A stretch of 22,986 nt of DNA from Erysipelotrichaceae bacterium (GCA_900770275.1 CAAGJS010000285.1:1-22986); one strand, 5' to 3'. Positions 1 to 8,117 are shown, numbered from the stretch's first letter. Translations and numbers: made by a program. Notes: generated by a model not told the origin, from the letters alone.

Positions 1-410
1 CCCCGGATCACAATAAGACTCACAATACTGCAATCCGGAATGATATAAGAGCGCAGATCCACCAGAGACAGCATCAAAAGAACCGTAAACACGGCTGCCC
101 ACTGGATCGTTTCCATGTTCCATCCGAATTGATATGCCAGCAGCACGAATCCTCCGCCAGAGAGAAGCTCTGACCATAACGCTGCAGATTCGATTTTCCC
201 TGAACAATAGCGGCACTTCCCCTTCAGCGATAGATAGCTGACAATCGGGATCAGATCCCGAATGCCAAGCACATGTCCGCAATGATCACATTTGCTGCGT
301 CCTTTGACAAAGCTTTGTTGTCTTTTAATCCGGTCAGCCGCGCAGCAAGCAAAACTGCCGGCTATGGTGCCAAGAATCCAGAATAGGATCAGATTAATCG
401 CTGATGTCAT
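1..410 (-). CDS. Prepilin peptidase (A24 type IV leader peptidase), C-terminus cut by window edge
   Basis: Open reading frame that runs off the left edge; I translated it by hand. It starts with MTSAINLILFWILGTIAGSF, a membrane segment with the GSF motif of the family, followed by two CxxC pairs (CDHC near residue 43, CRYC near residue 71) that form the zinc-binding cytoplasmic loop. Next come further hydrophobic segments and LVDLRSYIIPD near residues 117-127, which holds the first catalytic aspartate of this aspartyl protease family. The second (GD) aspartate would lie beyond the window. The family cleaves leader peptides of type IV pilins or competence pseudopilins at the membrane. AGGAGG sits about 8 bases before the ATG. 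Whether this is the competence (ComC) or another pilin peptidase cannot be decided here. Confidence 0.9.
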   Translation of the reverse strand, partial: MTSAINLILFWILGTIAGSFACCAADRIKRQQSFVKGRSKCDHCGHVLGIRDLIPIVSYLSLKGKCRYCSGKIESAALWSELLSGGGFVLLAYQFGWNMETIQWAAVFTVLLMLSLVDLRSYIIPDCSIVSLIVIR

Positions 411-559
411 GATGTTCTTCCTCCTGTCATTGTGTCCGCATCATTTCATAGCCGGATCCGATGAAAATTCCCTCAATGACTTTCGGTATGACCGCAGAAT
501 TCTAAAAAGCCATACGATTTGTTGTAAGATATCGGGGTAGTTTCAGGAGACAAATATTC

Positions 560-1609
560 ATGACAGAAATGAAGCATTGGAAAACAAGTGATTTTGATTA
601 TGAGCTGCCAAAGGAGCTCATCGCCCAAACACCATTAAAAGACCGCAAAAGCAGCCGCATGATGGTAGTGCATCTGGACAGCGACGAGCTGGAACATAAG
701 CATTTCTACGACATCGTCGATTACCTGCATGCGGGCGACGTTCTTGTCCGTAACAATACGCGCGTCATCCCTGCCCGCCTCTATGGCATCAAGGAAGAAA
801 CCGGAGCACACGTTGAAGTGCTGCTGTTAAGACAGATGGAAAATGATGTATGGGAGTGTCTGTGCGGCAATGCCCATGTCATCAAGCTTGGAACTGTCAT
901 TACGTTCCATGACGGACGTCTCAAGGCGGAATGCGTCGAAGTCGAGGAACAGGGTCTTCGTAAGATGAAGATGATCTATAACGGCATCTTCAATGAGATT
1001 CTCGATTCGCTGGGCGAAGTTCCCCTTCCTCCGTATATTCATGAGAAGCTCAATGATCCGGAGCGTTATCAGACAGTCTATTCGAAAGTTGAAGGTTCCG
1101 CTGCCGCTCCGACAGCCGGCCTCCATTTTACGGATGAAATCTTCGATAAGCTTCGCGCAAATGGCGTGACGATTGTCGATGTCACGCTGCACGTTGGTCT
1201 TGGGACCTTCAAGCCGATGGATACAGAAAATGTCGAAGATCATGTGATGCACAGCGAAGTCTACTTCATGTCCAGGGAAGCCGCCGATACCCTCAACAGG
1301 GCAAAGGCCGAAGGAAGACGGATCGTGGCCATCGGCACAACTTCGGTACGCACACTGGAAAGTGTCTGGAACCGTTTCGGAAGATTTGAAGAATGTTCCG
1401 GGGAAACGAAGCTTTTCATCTATCCGGGCTATCAGTACCATACGATTGACGCCATGTTAACGAACTTCCATCTGCCGAAGAGCACGCTGATCATGATGAT
1501 CTGCGCCCTGGGCGGATATGATCGAATCATGCATGCCTACAAGGTCGCTGTACAGGAAAAGTACCGCTTCTTCTCCTTCGGCGACTGCATGTTCCTTACG
1601 CATGAATGA
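560..1609 (+). CDS. queA: S-adenosylmethionine:tRNA ribosyltransferase-isomerase
   Basis: 349 aa, full family length. It transfers and isomerises the ribosyl part of SAM onto 7-aminomethyl-7-deazaguanine in the anticodon of tRNAs, giving epoxyqueuosine. The N-terminus SDFDYELPKELIAQTPL, the RNNTRVIPARL segment near residues 64-74, PLPPYIHEKLNDPERYQTVY, the GSAAAPTAGLHFT block and NFHLPKSTLIMMICALGGYD are all QueA signatures. Start ATG 560 is preceded by CAGGAGA about 10 bases upstream; an ATG nine bases downstream is an alternative. It overlaps queH by 8 bases (ATGAATGA), so the two are probably translationally coupled and act in consecutive steps of queuosine synthesis. Confidence 0.97.
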   Translation: MTEMKHWKTSDFDYELPKELIAQTPLKDRKSSRMMVVHLDSDELEHKHFYDIVDYLHAGDVLVRNNTRVIPARLYGIKEETGAHVEVLLLRQMENDVWECLCGNAHVIKLGTVITFHDGRLKAECVEVEEQGLRKMKMIYNGIFNEILDSLGEVPLPPYIHEKLNDPERYQTVYSKVEGSAAAPTAGLHFTDEIFDKLRANGVTIVDVTLHVGLGTFKPMDTENVEDHVMHSEVYFMSREAADTLNRAKAEGRRIVAIGTTSVRTLESVWNRFGRFEECSGETKLFIYPGYQYHTIDAMLTNFHLPKSTLIMMICALGGYDRIMHAYKVAVQEKYRFFSFGDCMFLTHE

Positions 1610-2303
1610 GAAGGAAACGCAGGAGTACATCGCCTACCTTCAAAGCCGCAAAAGTTCGTCGCGCCATAACTACTACAAAGAATCGCTGAAGGTCATTGAC
1701 CAGTGGAAGAAGGACCATCCCGATCAGCAGCCAAAGATCATTCTTCACGCCTGCTGTATCGTCTGTGCCTGCTGGCCGCTTGACTTTCTGAAGGAAAACG
1801 GCTTTGATGTCGCGGTCTTCTTCAGCAACTCCAACATCTGGCCAGAGGCGGAATATGATCATCGCCTCAATGAAGTGAAGCGCTACCTCCATGAAAAGTG
1901 GAACGATGAAATTCCTCTGATCGTTTCACCCTATGATTACGACAGCTACGCAAAGACGGTGATTCCTAACCGTGAACAGGATCCGGAAGGCTGGCGAAGC
2001 TGCTTTGCCTGTTATGCCAAGCGGATCGATGAAGCGTTCGCCTATGGCGATGCCAATGGCTATGATTTCTGTACCACAGTCATGACATTCTCACGTCAGA
2101 AGGATTCGGAAAAGATCAACGAAATCGGGCTCAGGCTGGCAACGAAATACAGCCGCACCAAATGGTTTGTCTCCGATTTCAAAAAAGCAGACGGCCAGAA
2201 GAAATCAGAAGCCATCTGCGATGCCTATGACATTTACCGTCAGGATTACTGCGGCTGTAAAACAAGCTACTACGAGCGTCATCCAGAGAAGATCAGTGAA
2301 TGA
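1602..2303 (+). CDS. queH: Epoxyqueuosine reductase QueH (DUF208)
   Basis: 233 aa from ATG 1602. QueH is the iron-sulfur enzyme, unrelated to QueG, that reduces epoxyqueuosine to queuosine in tRNA, the last step of the pathway. Visible family marks are the HACCIVCACWPL motif near residue 46 (CC-x2-C), the FFSNSNIWPEAEYDHR segment, a CFACYAKR motif in the middle and YCGCKTSYYER at the C-terminus; these cysteines supply the cluster and active-site ligands. I chose ATG 1602 over the longer in-frame extension because the extra N-terminal residues would lie entirely inside queA in another frame and do not look like QueH. There is no good ribosome binding site, consistent with coupling to queA. Confidence 0.95.
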   Translation: MNEKETQEYIAYLQSRKSSSRHNYYKESLKVIDQWKKDHPDQQPKIILHACCIVCACWPLDFLKENGFDVAVFFSNSNIWPEAEYDHRLNEVKRYLHEKWNDEIPLIVSPYDYDSYAKTVIPNREQDPEGWRSCFACYAKRIDEAFAYGDANGYDFCTTVMTFSRQKDSEKINEIGLRLATKYSRTKWFVSDFKKADGQKKSEAICDAYDIYRQDYCGCKTSYYERHPEKISE

Positions 2304-3054
2304 TCTTCTTTTTCATATGTCCGACAGCTTTCATCCGAAGACCTGATGGAAGCAGCCGCATCAGCTTATTCCCGACTCCCGGAACAATGACTGCCTTCTT
2401 CCAGTTTGCCTGATACAGGTTCTTTGCAGCGATGGCTGGCGATACTGCACCAACCGTCGGCTTCACGCCTTCCTTGTCATAAAAAGCCGTCTTCACCGGT
2501 CCCGGGCAATAGCAACAGATCCTTACGCCATAGGGCTTTGCCTCCTCATGAAGGGCACGCGAATAGCTGACGACAAACGCTTTGGACGCATAATAGGATG
2601 CCGCATATGGACCGGGCTGAAAGGCCGCCGTACTGCCGATGTTGAGAATCGTTCCCTTTCCCGCCGCAATCATCTTTGGAAGGTACCGGCGGCATAGAAG
2701 AACCAGCGCTTCCACATTCAGCTGAAGAAGACGCTGTTCCACGGCGGAATCAAGCTCCCAGCTGCTGCCGACGGTTCCCATGCCGGCATTGTTGATCAGA
2801 ACATCCACAGGGCCGCTCCAGCGGTACACCTCTTCCGCCGCATCCGGCTGACAAAGATCTACCGGTAACAGATGAATGCGGCCAGCAGCTGCCGGCGCCT
2901 TTTCAGCTGCGCATACGGCAGCGATCTCCTTTTCTGCAGCCAGCAGTTTCTCTTGCCGGCGGGCAGCGAGATATATATGGTGGCCATCCTTTGCGAACAG
3001 CTTTGCCAGCTCCAGTCCAATGCCTTCCGATCCGCCTGTAATCAATACGTTCAT
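2293..3054 (-). CDS. Short-chain dehydrogenase/reductase (SDR)
   Basis: 253 aa, classical SDR length. The Rossmann glycine motif TGGSEGIG lies at the N-terminus, with an arginine pair after beta-2 (AARRQ) suggesting NADP(H). DVLINNAGMG is the NNAG motif, and NIGSTAAFQPGPYAASYYASK holds the catalytic serine and the YxxxK pair. The substrate cannot be told; the closest general type is the YqjQ/DltE-like oxidoreductases. It converges on queH and their 3' ends overlap by 11 bases. I prefer ATG 3054 over the upstream TTG at 3069: the protein then starts directly with MNVLITGG. No ribosome binding site is visible, and a TACAAT -10 hexamer sits only 6 bases before the ATG, suggesting a leaderless message. 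Confidence 0.9.
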   Translation of the reverse strand: MNVLITGGSEGIGLELAKLFAKDGHHIYLAARRQEKLLAAEKEIAAVCAAEKAPAAAGRIHLLPVDLCQPDAAEEVYRWSGPVDVLINNAGMGTVGSSWELDSAVEQRLLQLNVEALVLLCRRYLPKMIAAGKGTILNIGSTAAFQPGPYAASYYASKAFVVSYSRALHEEAKPYGVRICCYCPGPVKTAFYDKEGVKPTVGAVSPAIAAKNLYQANWKKAVIVPGVGNKLMRLLPSGLRMKAVGHMKKKIIH

Positions 3055-3060
3055 ACGGTT

Positions 3061-3088
3061 ATTGTACAAAAGGTTCCGGTTTCCACAA
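3061..3088 (-). promoter_or_regulatory. Likely promoter of the SDR gene, close to a leaderless start
   Basis: On the minus strand TTGTGG (3088-3083) and TACAAT (3066-3061) are 16 bases apart. The -10 box ends 6 bases before ATG 3054, so transcription would begin at or next to the start codon. Confidence 0.45.
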
Positions 3089-3157
3089 CGGCTTTTCGCG
3101 GCGGTTCATGGTACCATGAATGTACAGGTTGCCACCGGCAGCGAAAGGAATCGCCAC

Positions 3158-4768
3158 ATGAACCATCTGCTGTTTCTAACCGGAGTCATTCTGATTTTCT
3201 GTGCCATCTTCCAGAAACTCTTCCGCCGGACGGGCGTTCCCGGCCTCTTTCTTTTCATTGCGGCCGGCATGATCTTCGGATCCGACGGCCTGTTCCGCAT
3301 CCCCTTCGAAGACTACGATGTCGCCGGCACCCTGTGTTCGGCGGCCCTCGTGCTGATCATTTATTACGGCGGTCTGGGGACAAACCTCAAAGCGGCAAAG
3401 CCTGTTCTCGCCAAGGCAGTTCTGCTGTCCAGTGTCGGTAGTCTGCTGACGGCGCTGCTGGTCAGCGTCTTTGCGATTGTTGTTCTCGGGATGACGGTTT
3501 TGGAAGGTCTGCTTCTTGGCGCCGTGATCTGCTCGACAGATGCGGCTTCCGTCTTCTCGATTCTAAGGTCAAGAAAGATGGACCTGCGCTATGGAACTGC
3601 ATCGCTTCTGGAAGTGGAAAGCGGATCCAACGATCCTGTTTCCTATCTTCTGACCATGGTGGTGCTCAGCCTGCTGCAGGGAAACGGCCTTTCCACAGGG
3701 CAGATCATAAAGATGCTCCTATTGCAGATTGTCGTCGGTGCTCTGATCGGAGTGCTGGTTGCCTGGGGTGCGCTGCGGCTGCTGCGGTTGTTTCATTTGA
3801 AAGACGCGGTATTGACGGAAGCGCTTCTGCTTGGCTTCGGTCTGCTTTCGTATGCTTTGGCGTCCGGGCTTGAGGGCAACGGGTATCTTGCCGTGTACAT
3901 GGCCGGCATCCTGATCGGAAATCATACGATTCCGGAAAAAACCGAAAGCATCCGGTTCTTCCACAGTCTCACGAGTCTCATGCAGATGCTGTTGTTCTTT
4001 CTGCTCGGTCTGCTTGCCTTTCCCTCCCGTCTTCCTGCGGTCGCGTTCCAGGCGCTTCTGGTCGCTCTGTTTCTGACGTTTGCAGCGCGGCCGGCGGCTG
4101 TCTTTCTTCTGCTGGCGCCTCTGCACTGTCCGCGGAACCAGCGCCTGTTCATCTCATTTGCAGGCATGCGCGGTGCCGCTTCCATCGCCTTTGCAATCAT
4201 GGCGCTCAGCCCGGGGATCACGCTTTCCTATGATCTGTTCCATATGGTATTCTTCATCGTCCTGTTTTCCATTCTGTTTCAGGGTTCTCTGATTCCATCC
4301 GCTGCCCGAAAGCTTGATCTCATCGATGCCGGGGAAGATGTCATGGCGACGTTCAACGACACGGTTGAGGATCTGCCTGTACAGTTCGTGCGCTTCCAGC
4401 TTCCTTCAGGACATCCATGGGACGGGCGGACGGTCAGTGAAATCACCTTCCCTCCGCAGTCGATCCTTCCGGTCATTGAACGCAATCACCAGCAGATCGT
4501 ACCCAGGGGCGATACCCGCCTGCAGGCCGGCGACATCCTGATCCTGTGCGGTGTAGAAGGCGGCGATGCCGACAGCAGCGGCATGCACGAAATCTGTCTC
4601 ACGGCCTTCCATGACTGGACGGGACGGAAACTTGCGGATCTGGCGCTGGAAGACGAGTTGATCATCTTCATCCGCCGTCATGGTACGACGCTGATCCCTT
4701 CCGGGGATACGGTTCTTGCGGCCGGCGACCTGCTTTACGTCATCAGTAAACCCGTTTCCGGGGCATAA
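3158..4768 (+). CDS. CPA1-family cation/proton antiporter with tandem RCK_C-like domains (NhaP2 type)
   Basis: 536 aa. The first ~385 residues form about a dozen hydrophobic segments of a Na+(K+)/H+ antiporter. These include TGVPGLFLFIAAGMIFGSDG at the N-terminus, the ICSTDAASVFSILRSRKMDL block (the conserved acidic transport region), EVESGSNDPVSYLLTM, and FISFAGMRGAASIAFAIMAL late in the domain. The soluble tail resembles a TrkA-C/RCK_C regulatory module (FVRFQLPSGHPWDGRTVSEI ... GDTRLQAGDILILCG). A second similar module follows (DWTGRKLADLALEDELIIFI ... SGDTVLAAGDLLYVISKP). Such tails bind ligands and gate potassium or sodium efflux. Start ATG 3158 has AAAGGA 8 bases upstream; the long upstream frame is the antisense of the SDR gene. 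Likely role: K+ or Na+ and pH homeostasis at the membrane. Confidence 0.92.
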   Translation: MNHLLFLTGVILIFCAIFQKLFRRTGVPGLFLFIAAGMIFGSDGLFRIPFEDYDVAGTLCSAALVLIIYYGGLGTNLKAAKPVLAKAVLLSSVGSLLTALLVSVFAIVVLGMTVLEGLLLGAVICSTDAASVFSILRSRKMDLRYGTASLLEVESGSNDPVSYLLTMVVLSLLQGNGLSTGQIIKMLLLQIVVGALIGVLVAWGALRLLRLFHLKDAVLTEALLLGFGLLSYALASGLEGNGYLAVYMAGILIGNHTIPEKTESIRFFHSLTSLMQMLLFFLLGLLAFPSRLPAVAFQALLVALFLTFAARPAAVFLLLAPLHCPRNQRLFISFAGMRGAASIAFAIMALSPGITLSYDLFHMVFFIVLFSILFQGSLIPSAARKLDLIDAGEDVMATFNDTVEDLPVQFVRFQLPSGHPWDGRTVSEITFPPQSILPVIERNHQQIVPRGDTRLQAGDILILCGVEGGDADSSGMHEICLTAFHDWTGRKLADLALEDELIIFIRRHGTTLIPSGDTVLAAGDLLYVISKPVSGA

Positions 4769-4805
4769 AAAAAGAACGCAGGGCTCTTTTTCAACCCGTG
4801 CGTTC
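4767..4805 (-). terminator. Terminator between converging genes
   Basis: On the minus strand GAACGCACGGG pairs with a CCC...GCGTTC arm (4774-4805) and is followed by seven Ts (the A run at 4767-4773). It ends the 4822-5301 unit and may also act on the antiporter gene, whose stop codon it abuts. Confidence 0.75.
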
Positions 4806-4821
4806 CCTGCATTCCAAAGCT

Positions 4822-5301
4822 TCAGTCAATATGAATTTCGTTTGAATCGGAAGTGTCCAGCTCACTCTTCTCTTCCGGTGCAGCAGCTGTTTCCTGCGCT
4901 GTCGTATCCGTGGAGGAAGACGGGGCTGTCGTATCGGATGCAGCCGTTTCTGCTGCTTCCTTTTCTTCCTGCGCCTGCTGCTGATCCAGGGTGGCAAGCT
5001 TTTCGTTGAGCAGCTGAATCAGTTCGCGGTTGGACTTGATCAGATTCAGAACATCATTCATGCCCTCAACCGGCTTACCGGCAGTCGAAGCGTCATAGTA
5101 AGCTTCACCAAGGCGGGCATAGGACTTGTTCAGTGTCCTTGTATGTTCGCCAATCTGGCTCTTGAGCTCGAGCTTCTGACGCGTTACGGACGCATAGTCA
5201 GCAGCCGTCCTGGCACCATCATTTACCAGCTTGGCAAACGAAGTTGCTGTATCGCTTACAAAACGTGTGAAATCATCAGTCATCTTTTTCCAGTCATTCA
5301 T
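4822..5301 (-). CDS. Hypothetical coiled-coil protein with acidic, Ser/Thr/Ala-rich tail
   Basis: 159 aa, function not recognised. Residues 1-110 are charged and helical (MNDWKKMTDDFTRFVSDTAT, then KLELKSQIGEHTRTLNKSYA and LIKSNRELIQLLNEKLATL), a pattern of short phasin- or YtxH-like coiled-coil proteins. The last ~50 residues are a low-complexity tail rich in E, A, T, S and D. There is no signal peptide or membrane helix. GGAG lies 8 bases before the ATG. It follows the TetR regulator gene by 42 bases on the same strand and is probably co-transcribed with it and autoregulated, so it may be a stress or envelope-related target of that regulator. Confidence 0.75.
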   Translation of the reverse strand: MNDWKKMTDDFTRFVSDTATSFAKLVNDGARTAADYASVTRQKLELKSQIGEHTRTLNKSYARLGEAYYDASTAGKPVEGMNDVLNLIKSNRELIQLLNEKLATLDQQQAQEEKEAAETAASDTTAPSSSTDTTAQETAAAPEEKSELDTSDSNEIHID

Positions 5302-5343
5302 AGGTTTATCTCCTTCTTTCTTTTTCCTGGTTATGTGTTTATT

Positions 5344-5907
5344 TCATTTCATCGAATGAAGAAAATCTTCGACGCGCTTCGCAATTTCATCGAAGCCGTC
5401 TCTCGTATACCTGGCCAGATCCGCCAGACCTCCGATAATGGCATCGGCATAGGCATCCGGATCATCGACATGGAGCTTTGACAGGCGGTTGCCTTCCTCG
5501 AGAAGTTCCTTCAGACTGTCACGCGCCGTCTGCTTGGCTTCGTCGATCGTTCGGCTGCTGAGCAATGTGAGATCAATATTAGCCCGGTGCGCATCCAAGT
5601 TTTCCCACATCATCCGAAACGACTCCATCGTCCGGGTCAGAAAGCTGCGCAGACGCTCATCGAAGTCATCCGACGCGTCGATCGCCTTCTGCAATGAACA
5701 CTTCATCTGGCGGTTGTATTTCTGCGAAATTGCTTCGATGACGTCATCTTTCGACTTGAAGTAGTAATAGAACAAGCCCTTGGCAACATTCACTTCTTTG
5801 ACAATCGCGGCAATCGTCGTATCAACAACACCGTTTTCCTTGAACAGTGTTTCGGCTGCGTTGATAAACTGGTCGCGGCGATCATCGGTATCATGCGGTT
5901 CGCTCAT
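5344..5907 (-). CDS. TetR-family transcriptional regulator
   Basis: 187 aa. The N-terminal TetR domain is plain: RRDQFINAAETLFKENGVVD, then TTIAAIVKEVNVAKGLFYYY with the recognition-helix YYYFKSKDDVI motif near residues 46-56. The C-terminal helical domain (residues 60-187) is the ligand and dimer domain and gives no clue to the inducer. A near-perfect Shine-Dalgarno AGGAGGTGA precedes the ATG. The gene is divergent from the RlmA-type methyltransferase gene, and a TGACCG-T-CGGTCA operator lies between them, so it should control its own operon (with the coiled-coil protein downstream) and might also affect the methyltransferase. Confidence 0.93.
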   Translation of the reverse strand: MSEPHDTDDRRDQFINAAETLFKENGVVDTTIAAIVKEVNVAKGLFYYYFKSKDDVIEAISQKYNRQMKCSLQKAIDASDDFDERLRSFLTRTMESFRMMWENLDAHRANIDLTLLSSRTIDEAKQTARDSLKELLEEGNRLSKLHVDDPDAYADAIIGGLADLARYTRDGFDEIAKRVEDFLHSMK

Positions 5908-5927
5908 CCTGTCACCTCCTATGCATA

Positions 5928-5956
5928 GGTATACTTATTGACTGACCGTCGGTCAA
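5928..5956 (-). promoter_or_regulatory. TetR promoter with overlapping TetR-type operator
   Basis: Minus-strand -35 TTGACC (5956-5951) and -10 TATACC (5933-5928) are exactly 17 bases apart. The perfect palindrome TGACCGTCGGTCA (5943-5955) covers the end of the -35 box and the spacer, a placement that would block RNA polymerase. It is the natural autorepression site of the adjacent TetR protein. Confidence 0.8.
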
Positions 5957-5994
5957 TACAAAAGAAAGATTATGGGAGACTTCACAAAATTCGG

Positions 5995-6000
5995 TACAAT
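5995..6000 (+). promoter_or_regulatory. -10 hexamer of the methyltransferase gene (leaderless start)
   Basis: TACAAT stands 6 bases before ATG 6007, and no Shine-Dalgarno sequence lies between. No good -35 box is visible at the right distance. The arrangement is the same as at the SDR gene. Confidence 0.4.
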
Positions 6001-6006
6001 AGAGCC

Positions 6007-6780
6007 ATGAAATTACTATGTCCGATCTGCGGGAAACCGCTCAAAAAAGTGGAACACGCCGCCGTCTGCGAAAACGGCCATTCTTATGACTTTGCACGCC
6101 AGGGCTATCTGAATCTGTATCTGAAACAGAGCGTTGATCATGGAGATAACAAGGCCATGGTTCAGGCAAGGACCGCCTTCCTTTCGACCGGCTCCTATGG
6201 CTTTCTGAAAGAGAAGCTGATAGAGCTGATCCAGAAAGCGCATCCCGATGTCCTTGTCGATCTTGGCTGTGGGGAAGGATGGTATACCAAAGATCTTCCC
6301 GCCAGGGAAAAATACGGTTTTGATCTATCCAAGGAAGCTCTGAAACATGCCGCAAGAAATGATCCGGGTACGCAATATGCCGTTGCCTCGATCTTCCATC
6401 TGCCACTGCCTGATGAATGTGCAGATGCGGCACTGACCTGCTTTGCGCCAGCTGCGGAAGAAGAGATTGTACGGATTCTGAAACCGGGCGGAATCTTTCT
6501 CTTTGTGACACCGGGACCGGATCATCTGATGGAGATGAAAAAGGTGCTCTATGATGTGCCGTATCAGAATGAACTTAAGGATCTTGGCATCCGGATGACA
6601 CTGAAGGATACGGAAACCATCGCGCATCCATTTCATGTGAGTCAGGACAATCTGATGAATCTCTTTGAGATGACGCCATACGCGCATCGTACGCCTGCCG
6701 AAGCGATTGAGCGTCTTAAAAAGCTGGACGGCATGGATCTGACGGCACAGTTTGTGATCCGAACCTATCGTAAGAATTAA
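6007..6780 (+). CDS. RlmA-type 23S rRNA (guanine-N1)-methyltransferase
   Basis: 257 aa. It starts with a zinc ribbon (CPICGKPL near residues 5-12, then CENGHSYD), continues into the family's DFARQGYLNLYLKQ segment, and carries the class I SAM-binding motif VLVDLGCGEGWY near residue 85 followed by a post-motif acidic loop (YGFDLSKEALK). The RlmA family methylates N1 of G745 or G748 in 23S rRNA helix 35; in Gram-positive bacteria the G748 form (RlmA-II/TlrB) can influence tylosin response. Which guanine this one uses cannot be read from sequence. ATG 6007 is chosen because the zinc ribbon starts straight after it; the 23-residue upstream extension overlaps the TetR operator and is unlike the family. 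Confidence 0.88.
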   Translation: MKLLCPICGKPLKKVEHAAVCENGHSYDFARQGYLNLYLKQSVDHGDNKAMVQARTAFLSTGSYGFLKEKLIELIQKAHPDVLVDLGCGEGWYTKDLPAREKYGFDLSKEALKHAARNDPGTQYAVASIFHLPLPDECADAALTCFAPAAEEEIVRILKPGGIFLFVTPGPDHLMEMKKVLYDVPYQNELKDLGIRMTLKDTETIAHPFHVSQDNLMNLFEMTPYAHRTPAEAIERLKKLDGMDLTAQFVIRTYRKN

Positions 6781-6800
6781 TAGCCTCTAGTATAAGAAAT

Positions 6801-6833
6801 AAAACAGACTGCCCGGAAAAGGCAGTCATTTTA
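6801..6833. terminator. Bidirectional terminator
   Basis: GACTGCC (6807-6813) pairs with GGCAGTC (6821-6827) around CGGAAAA, followed by ATTTTAT on the plus strand and by TGTTTTATT on the minus strand. It ends both the methyltransferase gene and the converging RHH gene, whose stop codon lies inside the stem. Confidence 0.7.
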
Positions 6834-7020
6834 TATCGAAATGCGGTTCTTCGTCGAGATGTTCGGAAACGTATTTTCCGTTTTTCCTGCGCTGTTTGAC
6901 GCATTCTGTCAGAAGGTATTCGATCTGGCCGTTGACGGAACGAAAGTCATCCTCCGCCCATGCCGCGATGGCATCATACAGCTTATCATCAAGTCTGAGC
7001 GGTATCTGTTTTCTGGCCAC
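6826..7020 (-). CDS. Arc-like ribbon-helix-helix DNA-binding protein
   Basis: 64 aa. KQIPLRLDDKLYDAIAAWAE followed by FRSVNGQIEYLLTECV has the beta-strand/helix/helix pattern of Arc/MetJ RHH repressors, including the SVNGQIEYLL helix-2 signature. The start is a GTG with a strong AGGAGG upstream. It follows the SPFH gene by 24 bases and is probably co-transcribed with it. Small RHH proteins placed directly behind SPFH genes of this type recur in Firmicutes as far as I know; they may regulate the pair. No toxin is visible nearby. Confidence 0.8.
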   Translation of the reverse strand: MARKQIPLRLDDKLYDAIAAWAEDDFRSVNGQIEYLLTECVKQRRKNGKYVSEHLDEEPHFDIK

Positions 7021-7044
7021 GTTGTTTACCTCCTGTTTTGATCA

Positions 7045-8046
7045 TCAATAGAGACTGCCGGAATTGACGACCGGCTGCGCATCATGGTTGCCGCACAGGA
7101 CAACCAGAAGGTTGCTCACCATGGCCGCCTTGCGCTCTTCGTCGAGATCAACGACGCCGTTTTCCTTGAGGCGGTCCAGTGCCATTTCAACCATGCCTAC
7201 GGCACCATCAACGATCATCTTGCGCGCATCGATGACGGCACTTGCCTGCTGTCTCTGCAGCATGACGGCTGCGATTTCCGGCGCATAGGCAAGATAGGTG
7301 ATCCGCGCTTCAAGAATCTCGAGACCAGCGTCATCTACCTTCTTCTGAATCAGGTCACGGATACGATCAGCCACAACCGTCGTTGAACCGCGCAGCGATC
7401 CATCATCTGCTTTGCCATCACCTGTTGTATCAATATTCGGTGCAACATCATACGGATAGATCTTTACAATATCACGAACTGCGGTATCGACCTGCAGAGA
7501 AAGATACTCTTTGTAGTTATCGACGTTGAAGACTGCCTTGGCTGTGTCCCTGACTCTCCAGATGACGGCGACACTAATTTCGACAGGATTGCCGAGGACG
7601 TCGTTGACCTTCTGCTTTGCGTTGGACAGTGTCATTGCCTTGAGTGAAATCTTCTTACTGACATTCAGAGATGACTGACCCGACGCGCTGCGGGCAAGCA
7701 GCCTCTTTCCACCGTCATCGACGTCGCCGCTCTGTCCCAGTTTCGTATCAGCAGCCGGATTGACGGCTACCGAGAATGGATTGACATAGTAGAAGCCGGG
7801 CTTCTTCAGTGTCCCTGTATATTTGCCAAAGAGAGTCAGTACGAGTGCTTCCTGGGGATTGACTACCTTCAATCCGCAAAGAGGAATCCAGATAATGCAC
7901 ATCAGAATAACGATGAGGCCGATCAGCCAGTCGAGATCAAAGCGGTCTGCCGCAAAGATTCCGAGTGTCAGCAGTACATACAACGCAAGGATGCCAAGCA
8001 GAACAGCCATTCCGTTCTGTTTGATGTTGAGTTCTTTCTCTTCCAT
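7045..8046 (-). CDS. SPFH/Band 7 domain membrane protein
   Basis: 333 aa. Two hydrophobic segments (residues ~13-33 and ~40-58) anchor it. The SPFH domain then follows, with VVNPQEALVLTLFGKYTGTL, PGFYYVNPF, PVEISVAVIWRVRDTAKAVF and a C-terminal helical part (LEILEARITYLAYAPEIAAV, MLQRQQASAVIDARKMIVDG) ending in NLLVVLCGNHDAQPVVNSG. This is a stomatin/flotillin-like scaffold that oligomerises on the membrane. Compared with the family, two acidic inserts stand out, around residues 106-113 (QSGDVDDG) and 206-216 (DTTGDGKADDG); the second resembles a calcium-binding loop. AAAGGAT lies 9 bases before the ATG. The downstream partner is the RHH gene. Confidence 0.9.
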   Translation of the reverse strand: MEEKELNIKQNGMAVLLGILALYVLLTLGIFAADRFDLDWLIGLIVILMCIIWIPLCGLKVVNPQEALVLTLFGKYTGTLKKPGFYYVNPFSVAVNPAADTKLGQSGDVDDGGKRLLARSASGQSSLNVSKKISLKAMTLSNAKQKVNDVLGNPVEISVAVIWRVRDTAKAVFNVDNYKEYLSLQVDTAVRDIVKIYPYDVAPNIDTTGDGKADDGSLRGSTTVVADRIRDLIQKKVDDAGLEILEARITYLAYAPEIAAVMLQRQQASAVIDARKMIVDGAVGMVEMALDRLKENGVVDLDEERKAAMVSNLLVVLCGNHDAQPVVNSGSLY

Positions 8047-8117
8047 AATCAGTTATCCTTTCTGATATTATTTTGATATCACATTGTATGTGGCAATGTC
8101 AATACCGCGCAGGCATG

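Noticed and set aside
2876..3157. N-terminal extension of the antiporter
   Set aside because: It is the antisense of the SDR gene; ATG 3158 has its own AAAGGA site and starts directly in the first membrane helix.
6826..8046. SPFH plus RHH genes as a toxin-antitoxin pair
   Set aside because: The SPFH protein is a full membrane scaffold, not a toxin, and no small toxin-like partner is present.
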